A program made the translations under genes and the position numbers. From contig JAKEEN010000098.1 of assembly GCA_022616575.1 (NCBI GenBank), forward strand, positions 1-10,549: 10,549 nucleotides of DNA. Reading direction: 5' to 3'. The notes under the pieces were generated by a model that made no database searches, was not told the origin of the DNA, and saw only the letters and a program-made list of their open reading frames with translations. Origin of the DNA: Flammeovirgaceae bacterium. Lineage in GTDB: Bacteria; Bacteroidota; Bacteroidia; Cytophagales; Cyclobacteriaceae. Every line of letters begins with the position of its first letter. Position 1 is the first letter of the stretch. Shown in pieces: positions 5,815-10,549 of the stretch.

Positions 5815-7011
5815 ATGAACAAACTTTCCAATCGCATTGAAGCCATTCAGGAATCTGCCACGCTTGCCATGGCGGCTAAAGCCCGCGAATTTAAATCAAG
5901 GGGTATTGATGTTATCAGCCTGAGCCTTGGCGAACCGGATTTTAAAACGCCAACACATATCTGCGAAGCAGCCAAGAAAGCAATCGATGATGGAAAGTAT
6001 TTTGCCTACCCCCCGGTGGCCGGCTATCAGGATTTGAGAGAGGCGCTTGCAGCTAAGTACCAGAAAGAAAACGGTGTTCCATATAAGGCGGAAAATATTG
6101 TTGTCTCGAATGGGGCTAAGCAATCAATAGCCAATGCCATGCTGGCACTTCTGAACCCGGATGATGAAGTAATTGTTTTTTCACCCTTTTGGGTGAGCTA
6201 CGATGCCTTAGTAAGATTGGCTGAAGCGACACCGGTGTTGGTGAACGGTGGACTAGAAAACGATTTTAAGGTAACAGCTCAACAACTTGAAAAAGCAATA
6301 ACTAAAAAGACGCGTATTGTTATTTTCTCTTCTCCATGTAATCCAACAGGATCGGTTTTTTCTAAGGCGGAATTACAGGCAATTGCCCATGAGATTCTGA
6401 AACATGAAAGCATATTGGTAATTGCCGATGAAATTTATGAGCACATCATTTTTACGGGCGAGCGGGTGAGTATTGCTTCCTTCCCTGGAATGTTTGAAAG
6501 AACCATAACAGTTAATGGGTTTGCAAAAGGATTTGCCATGACAGGTTGGAGAGTAGGATATGTGGCAGCACCGAAGTGGATAGCTGACGGATGTAATAAA
6601 ATTCAAGGTCAGTTAACTTCAGCCAATTGCTCAATTGCGCAGCGTGCGGCACTGGCGGCAATTACCGGAGCGATTGAACCTACTAACAAGATGGTAGATG
6701 AGTATAGAAAGCGAAGACAGATTGTCTATGATTTGTTAAAAGAAATCCCAGGCGTTAAGGCAAACTTTCCGCAAGGTGCCTTTTAATTTTTTCCGGATGT
6801 GAGTTTTTATTATGGCAAGACAGACGGATCAAGAACCATTAAGAATGGCGATGATCTGTGTTTGTATCTATTAGAGAAAGCGCATGTTTCCCTTGTGCCA
6901 GGCGGAGCGTTTGGCGATGAGAAATGTATTCGCCTTAGTTATGCGGCTTCTGAAAAAGATTTAAGAGAAGCGCTTAAGAGATTAAAGGAAACGCTGAGTA
7001 CGCTTCGTTAG
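5815..7011 (+). pseudogene. aspC: Class I PLP aminotransferase (AspC-like), interrupted by an in-frame TAA
   Basis: Read through, the frame gives 398 codons, the normal length for aspartate-aminotransferase-like class I (fold type I) enzymes. The first 323 codons carry SLSLGEPDF (35-43), FAYPPVAGYQDLREA (63-77), SNGAKQ (98-103), SSPCNPTGS (172-180), ADEIYE (204-209) and NGFAKGFAMTGWRVGY (234-249). Lys238 is the Schiff-base residue. Codon 324 (6784-6786) is TAA where the family has Tyr in GAFYxFPD. The frame then continues without shift (FFPDVSFYYG) for 74 more codons, ending in CIRLSYAAS with Arg373, the usual substrate alpha-carboxylate ligand. A product ending at 323 would lack the small domain's last strands and Arg373 and should be inactive. 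The GTG at 6799 is not a credible separate start. A one-base change (TAT or TAC to TAA) explains it. Alternatives are sequencing error or readthrough. It closes the clpS-recR run, 54 bp behind recR. Confidence 0.85.
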
Positions 7012-8021
7012 CCAATTCTCCTTTTTACATAGTCGATTTTCTTCTGCATTACATTAAAGAATTTACTGCGCTCTTTTTCAGCAGTGTGGCTGATGGGTGT
7101 ACCCTTATTCAACATGTTGTCGATGTGCTCTTCGGTAAGCTTACAAAACGTAGGATCATCCGTAGAGAGAATATTGAAATTGTTGTGCGTGATGAAGGTA
7201 AGACGCTTGTCTCCTAATTTGAATAAAAGTGAGTTGTCACCAATGAGAACCTCATTGTGATAGAGATTAAAGGGTGCGCCCGGTGTTGTTGAATCAACGG
7301 TTGTCTTCAATCCATTCTCTGCCTGGCTTTTCAGGTTATTCATCATACGTGCACAATCTTCGCACAGGTCAAGGGCCTCTTGCCGGTCAGAAAATGAACC
7401 GCATTCAAAAGCATATTCGATGTGACGAAGTGTAATGTTCAAGCATTCATAACTCAGCAATTCTGTACTGGGAATTGTTGAGTATCGATCCCATACACGC
7501 TCAGCCAGGGTCAATGTTTCTTTGGCAACTAAGGATTGGTCATACTTTTCACCCGTCATTTTTCTTTCGGGTGCAAACGTTTTGGTCCAAAAGAAAATTT
7601 TAAAAGCAGCCAATCGCGGAAACTGAAAGAAGTGGAATATGGGCAGGTCTTTGGCGTAATAGATTATTTCTTTTTGCGGAAATGACTTGAGCATATCAAG
7701 GCTTGCCAGGATAGATTTTAACCATGTGTCAAAGTCGAAATTTTTATGGTAAGCAACCCGGTGGTAGAATGACACTAACTCACCGTTAGTTGAGAGCAAA
7801 GAGTCGATCGAAAGCTTGTATTTATTGCAGATAATTTTCGCTTCATCCAGCGACAAGATCGTTTCCCCGCGAATTCTGCGGTATGCACTATCGCGACTGA
7901 TATTTAAAACTTCGGCCAACTCATCGGCCAGCGAAATGTTTGGGGAAAGTTTTTTACGAACCTGTTCAAGGAAGGATCCCTGGATATTATCAGCCTCGGA
8001 AGCAAAAGATCCTTTTTGCAT
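7008..8021 (-). CDS. HTH transcriptional regulator with long helical C-terminal domain
   Basis: The preferred start is ATG at 8021 (337 residues). An in-frame TTG at 8045 would add eight residues, but it lies inside a perfect dyad (8029-8047) that looks like an operator or leader. Residues about 29-76 form a XRE/BetR-like helix-turn-helix: ISLADELAEVLNISRDSAYR then RIRG and LSLDEAKIICNKYKLSIDSL. The remaining 260 residues are mostly helical and hydrophobic-aromatic (for example PIFHFFQFPRLAAFKIFFW), with no recognised enzyme motif and no convincing transmembrane helix. Similar standalone HTH proteins are frequent in Cytophagales; their ligands are unknown to me. Its stop overlaps the aminotransferase stop by 4 bp on opposite strands (TTAG at 7008-7011). 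The promoter region is shared with a divergent small membrane protein gene, which is a plausible target besides itself. TACTTTTG on the minus strand (8117-8110) is a possible -7 element. Confidence 0.85.
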   Translation of the reverse strand: MQKGSFASEADNIQGSFLEQVRKKLSPNISLADELAEVLNISRDSAYRRIRGETILSLDEAKIICNKYKLSIDSLLSTNGELVSFYHRVAYHKNFDFDTWLKSILASLDMLKSFPQKEIIYYAKDLPIFHFFQFPRLAAFKIFFWTKTFAPERKMTGEKYDQSLVAKETLTLAERVWDRYSTIPSTELLSYECLNITLRHIEYAFECGSFSDRQEALDLCEDCARMMNNLKSQAENGLKTTVDSTTPGAPFNLYHNEVLIGDNSLLFKLGDKRLTFITHNNFNILSTDDPTFCKLTEEHIDNMLNKGTPISHTAEKERSKFFNVMQKKIDYVKRRIG

Positions 8022-8028
8022 TTTTTGC

Positions 8029-8047
8029 AATTGAATTTGATTCAATT
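8029..8047. promoter_or_regulatory. Perfect dyad upstream of the HTH regulator, candidate operator
   Basis: AATTGAATTTGATTCAATT is a perfect inverted repeat with 8-bp arms and a 3-nt centre. It ends 8 bp before the regulator's ATG. A symmetric site here fits autoregulation by a dimeric HTH protein. A/T-rich sequence raises the chance of coincidence. Confidence 0.45.
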
Positions 8048-8077
8048 TAAGTGTTTTTGCGAAAAATGCAACTTAAA
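8046..8077. promoter_or_regulatory. Second nested dyad in the regulator / small-membrane-protein intergenic region
   Basis: TTTAAGT (8046-8052) and ACTTAAA (8071-8077) flank an inner TTTTT-GCG-AAAAA (8054-8066). The two nested inverted repeats could be an operator or a weak hairpin in the regulator's leader. They directly abut the 8029-8047 dyad. Confidence 0.35.
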
Positions 8078-8109
8078 TGAAGTGAAAATCAAACTTTATG
8101 ACTTTCTGC

Positions 8110-8117
8110 CAAAAGTA
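8110..8117 (-). promoter_or_regulatory. Possible -7 element for the HTH regulator
   Basis: On the minus strand TACTTTTG fits TAnnTTTG exactly. No TTTG is found at 19-21 nt upstream. Transcription would start near 8103, leaving a leader of about 80 nt that includes both dyads. Confidence 0.3.
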
Positions 8118-8133
8118 AAAGAGGATATGGGCA

Positions 8134-8376
8134 ATGATTGGCAACCGAACCCATGATGAGTTACGTAAATTAGGTAAGGCTTTAAATCACAAAATCATGA
8201 AAACTTTTCAGTCATACGAGTATGACCACAAGACAGGTCGCATCGTCAGTGCCTATCATAGCTACCATACCAATGTTAAATTCTTTTTTCAGAGGAGGGC
8301 TACCCCCGCCATTATCGGCTTTGTCATTTTCGGGGCTATAGTTTTATACTTATACCTGAGCCAGGGGCAACAGTGA
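8134..8376 (+). CDS. Small single-pass membrane protein, function unknown
   Basis: This 80-residue protein has a hydrophilic, His/Lys-rich N-terminal part (1-55) and one transmembrane helix near the C terminus (PAIIGFVIFGAIVLYLYL, 58-75). The helix is preceded by Arg54-Arg55 and followed by only SQGQQ. This predicts a tail-anchored inner-membrane protein with a cytoplasmic domain. GAGG at 8121-8124, 9 nt before the ATG, supports this start. An internal ATG at 8197 would give 59 residues (MKTFQSYEYDHKTG). It is transcribed divergently from the HTH regulator over a dyad-rich 112-bp region and converges with the next gene, leaving 7 bp between the stops. I recognise no family. Charge pattern and helix position argue for a real gene, but its short length leaves doubt. 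Confidence 0.6.
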   Translation: MIGNRTHDELRKLGKALNHKIMKTFQSYEYDHKTGRIVSAYHSYHTNVKFFFQRRATPAIIGFVIFGAIVLYLYLSQGQQ

Positions 8377-8383
8377 TATCCAA

Positions 8384-9604
8384 TCAATTCTCCTCAAACT
8401 GCTCCTGCAGTGACCCAACCTTCTCCAGGTCGGCAATTATTTTTTCATCAAGGGGCGATTCTTTGATGATGTTGTAGTTGTCCCAAAACTCTTTGTTGTA
8501 CTCCCGGTTTTGATATTGCAGACTATAATCTCTCATCTTTTCTGTGGCACCAATGCGTTCATTGTAGTTTGGATATACGTGGTTCACTACCAGTTGCTGG
8601 ATCAGCTCTGTTTCGAATTTTAATTCATTTGTGTTGATATCGTACCAATTTACCTTTGACGTAACGGTCATATAATTGAGATACATTTTGCCTTCAAATT
8701 TTTTAAAATCGATAACTTTAACGGCACCCTGAAAACGGCTTAATAGATTTTTTCGCTTGCTTTCCGTGGCCCGAACGGGCAAAGGCAGTTTTTCATCATG
8801 CTCCAGGTGGATGATGGAGAAGTCTGTCTTATCAATGAATATTTTCATTGAAAAATGCTTTGTGTGTGTGATCACATAAACCTCATGTCCGTTGTAATAG
8901 GAATCTTTTTCCCGGTTCATTTTATAAAATATACCGTCTTCAGGGATAAGTTGCCGGTAACGTATACAGTTGTGCAGCAGCATGTCTTCCAACAAATTCC
9001 GCTGATCAAAAAAACTGGTGAACCGGCTTTCATACCCCAGGCTCTTTCTAACTTCAATTAATTTTACGCGCTCGCGCAGCTTGAATTTATTTCGTGGCTC
9101 GGCATAATCTTCATCAAATACTTTCACAGCGGCTTCTAGTAAAGAGAAGTAAGTGCCCCCAACCTTTTTCATATCACGGTAAAAACCTTCAAGCGCAAAC
9201 GGTTTGTTCGGAAAATTTCGATCAATTTTTGCCCACGCCAGCGCCAATATTTCGTTGCCGCTCATGGAGTCAGCAATGACTACCTCGTTCAAGAGGGTTG
9301 TTGATTTATCCAGCTCAAAAGTATTTTTCTGGTCCAGGCTCAGCGACCAGATAGGGGCCTCATAGTTTTTGTATCCGATCATGCTGATTACCAGGATATC
9401 GTTTTTATTTTCATTGGGGAAGTGAAAATCAAAATCTCCCTGTAGGTTGGTCACCGTTCCGAGCGATTTCCCTTTAATGCCAATGGAGGCAAACACGAGC
9501 GGTTCCTTGTTTTCGCGGTCTATTGCTTTTCCCGATAAGGTGATGTTCTGGGCCCATGCCCCGGTTCCGATCAACGCGGCAAGAATAAATAAGAGATTTT
9601 TCAT
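8384..9604 (-). CDS. Secreted protein with carboxypeptidase-like regulatory domain
   Basis: The 406-residue protein has a signal peptide (MKNLLFILAALIGTGAWAQ, cleavage after WA). It is followed by a carboxypeptidase-regulatory-like (CarboxypepD_reg) beta-sandwich at about 20-98: ITLSGKAIDRENKEPLVFAS, then GTVTNLQGDFDF and ILVISMIGYKNYE. The LNEVVIA stretch (105-111) is the usual linker after this domain in TonB-dependent and related Bacteroidota proteins. Here no plug or barrel follows. The rest (about 112-406) is a mixed, charged region with FYRDMKKVGGTYFSLLEAAV (141-160) and a beta-rich middle. I know this arrangement from many uncharacterised Bacteroidota periplasmic or surface proteins, and the role is unknown. 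No lipobox Cys and no C-terminal sorting domain are visible. The gene is divergent from the sensor kinase with 128 bp between. Confidence 0.88.
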   Translation of the reverse strand: MKNLLFILAALIGTGAWAQNITLSGKAIDRENKEPLVFASIGIKGKSLGTVTNLQGDFDFHFPNENKNDILVISMIGYKNYEAPIWSLSLDQKNTFELDKSTTLLNEVVIADSMSGNEILALAWAKIDRNFPNKPFALEGFYRDMKKVGGTYFSLLEAAVKVFDEDYAEPRNKFKLRERVKLIEVRKSLGYESRFTSFFDQRNLLEDMLLHNCIRYRQLIPEDGIFYKMNREKDSYYNGHEVYVITHTKHFSMKIFIDKTDFSIIHLEHDEKLPLPVRATESKRKNLLSRFQGAVKVIDFKKFEGKMYLNYMTVTSKVNWYDINTNELKFETELIQQLVVNHVYPNYNERIGATEKMRDYSLQYQNREYNKEFWDNYNIIKESPLDEKIIADLEKVGSLQEQFEEN

Positions 9605-9732
9605 GATATCGGGTCAAAATTGCTGAATCAGGGAAATCTTTCAAACCGCTCGTAATATTATCTGCATTTTTGAGGTTTTATCGGTAATTGCTACAGCCTG
9701 ATCGCTATTTTGTTCTTCTGTGTAACTTTAGA
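9605..9732. promoter_or_regulatory. Divergent intergenic region before the sensor kinase
   Basis: This 128-bp A/T-rich gap must hold promoters for both flanking genes. The only hint is TTG (9693-9695), 15 nt, then TATTTTG on the plus strand, a near miss to the Bacteroidota consensus with short spacing. No convincing inverted repeat was found. Confidence 0.25.
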
Positions 9733-10549
9733 ATGCAATTTGTCGACCCAATGTTCAACCTGGATAAGATACCACCCATCTGGAAGAGAGCTTATCTTCT
9801 TCTGTGCCTCTGGTATGCTATCAACATTACGGTGGGAACAATCATCGAGTGGCGGGTGCAGCCTCAATTCTCATCCTATGTGTTTTGGAATAGCCTCTAC
9901 CTGTTTGAAGCATTGTGTGTGATGCTGTTGCTTATACTTATATACAGTGATTTTCTTTTTCAGTTTAACCTCTACATTCAGATAGCCGGACACGTTTTAG
10001 GTGTTATTGTGTACTTTCTGCTGATGGGCAGTGTTTCATATTACATTGAAGATTATGTGGAGGGGTTTGTTTATTTCGACAACTGGAAAGAACACATAGT
10101 TGGGTTGCTAAAATGGGAAGGGCTGAACTTTAATGATCAATATGTAATCACATCGGCTGTTTATTATGTGATTCGTTATTTTCAGGGATTACAAAAGCAG
10201 GAGCAGGAAAAAAGCGAACTGGCCATTAAGAATCGGGAGATGCAACTCTCACTGCTTAAATCGCAGATCAATCCACATTTTTTATTTAATACACTTAATT
10301 CAATCAACACCTTGGTTGGATCCAGCAAAGAACAGGCGCGCAAAGTAATCACTCAGTTATCTGATATTTTTCGTTATGCTCTCGACTCTCATGGAGACCA
10401 AATGGTGAAGTTGTTGCATGAAATTGATTTCATCGACAATTATATCAGAATACAACAAGTACGTTTCGGCCCGCGGCTTCGCTTTATCAAGAAAATCGAT
10501 TTTAATTGCCTTAGCTTACGTATTCCCCCCATGATTTTGCAGCCTCTGG
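9733..10549 (+). CDS. LytS/YehU-type membrane sensor histidine kinase, N-terminal part, cut by window end
   Basis: An open frame from ATG 9733 runs 272 codons to the window end. The N-terminal 150 residues hold several hydrophobic helices (about 20-38, 52-72, 80-104 and perhaps 136-150). A short coiled coil follows (QKQEQEKSELAIKNREMQLS, 154-173). The His_kinase (LytS family) box reads LLKSQINPHFLFNTLNSINT (174-193), with His182 as phosphorylation site. The sequence then proceeds through QLSDIFRYALDSHGDQMVKL and ends in IPPMILQPL, just where the ATP-binding N-box (VENA) would begin. Such kinases pair with LytTR response regulators, normally encoded directly downstream, here outside the window. 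The start could also be ATG 9751. No gene symbol is given because this family is highly expanded in Bacteroidota and unspecific. Confidence 0.93.
   Translation, partial: MQFVDPMFNLDKIPPIWKRAYLLLCLWYAINITVGTIIEWRVQPQFSSYVFWNSLYLFEALCVMLLLILIYSDFLFQFNLYIQIAGHVLGVIVYFLLMGSVSYYIEDYVEGFVYFDNWKEHIVGLLKWEGLNFNDQYVITSAVYYVIRYFQGLQKQEQEKSELAIKNREMQLSLLKSQINPHFLFNTLNSINTLVGSSKEQARKVITQLSDIFRYALDSHGDQMVKLLHEIDFIDNYIRIQQVRFGPRLRFIKKIDFNCLSLRIPPMILQPL

Noticed and set aside
6799..7011. Separate 70-residue gene starting at GTG
   Set aside because: It is the in-frame C-terminal end of the interrupted aminotransferase, with matching family motifs and no start signals of its own.
8022..8045. TTG start extending the HTH regulator by eight residues
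   Set aside because: The added codons lie within a perfect dyad and no ribosome site precedes them. The ATG at 8021 keeps the whole HTH domain.
9710..9922. 70-residue plus-strand frame near the window end
   Set aside because: It overlaps the sensor kinase frame, which has clear membrane helices and the LytS His box. The alternative frame shows no protein-like features.

Overview
The window looks like chromosomal DNA of a Bacteroidota bacterium, probably of the Cytophagales type. The evidence is as follows. One promoter matches the Bacteroidota consensus (TTTG, 19 nt, TAnnTTTG). The ClpS and RecR sequences are of Bacteroidota type. There is a secreted protein with a carboxypeptidase-like regulatory domain, and an integrase that opens with the Arm-type domain typical of Bacteroidota mobile elements. 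Genus cannot be fixed from sequence alone.

Left end (1-755): this is the junction of an integrated element with a tRNA gene. A tyrosine recombinase gene, cut by the window edge, reads leftwards from 421. It lies 244 bp from the 3' end of an intact tRNA-Ser(UGA) gene at 666-755 (minus). Between them are a strong terminator hairpin (613-645) and a cluster of three TTGGTACCAA-like palindromes (521-568). This is the usual layout of an island that has used a tRNA 3' end as its attachment site. The body of the element would lie to the left, outside the window.

Middle (826-4728): a large secreted cadherin/Ig-like protein of unknown function (minus), an alkyltransferase-like (ATL) DNA-repair protein with Ala in place of the MGMT cysteine (plus), a small secreted beta-rich protein with a terminator (plus), and a sodium:solute symporter (minus).

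Central plus-strand cluster (4819-7011): clpS, recR and a class I PLP aminotransferase lie in close succession. The two spacers that flank recR are built almost wholly of degenerate 7-bp tandem repeats, each from a different unit. The aminotransferase reading frame carries a single in-frame TAA where the family has a Tyr, followed by 74 further conserved codons. It is annotated as a probable pseudogene, with sequencing error as the main alternative.

Right part (7008-10549): an HTH regulator (minus) overlaps the aminotransferase stop tail to tail. Two dyads lie just upstream of its preferred ATG. A divergent small single-pass membrane protein follows, then a secreted protein with a carboxypeptidase-like regulatory domain (minus). 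Last is the 5' part of a LytS/YehU-type sensor histidine kinase (plus), cut by the window end.

Apart from the island junction this is mostly core chromosome. I do not see a defence system or an evidently new multi-gene system. The most notable items are the tRNA/integrase junction with its palindrome cluster, the heptad-repeat spacers and the interrupted aminotransferase.
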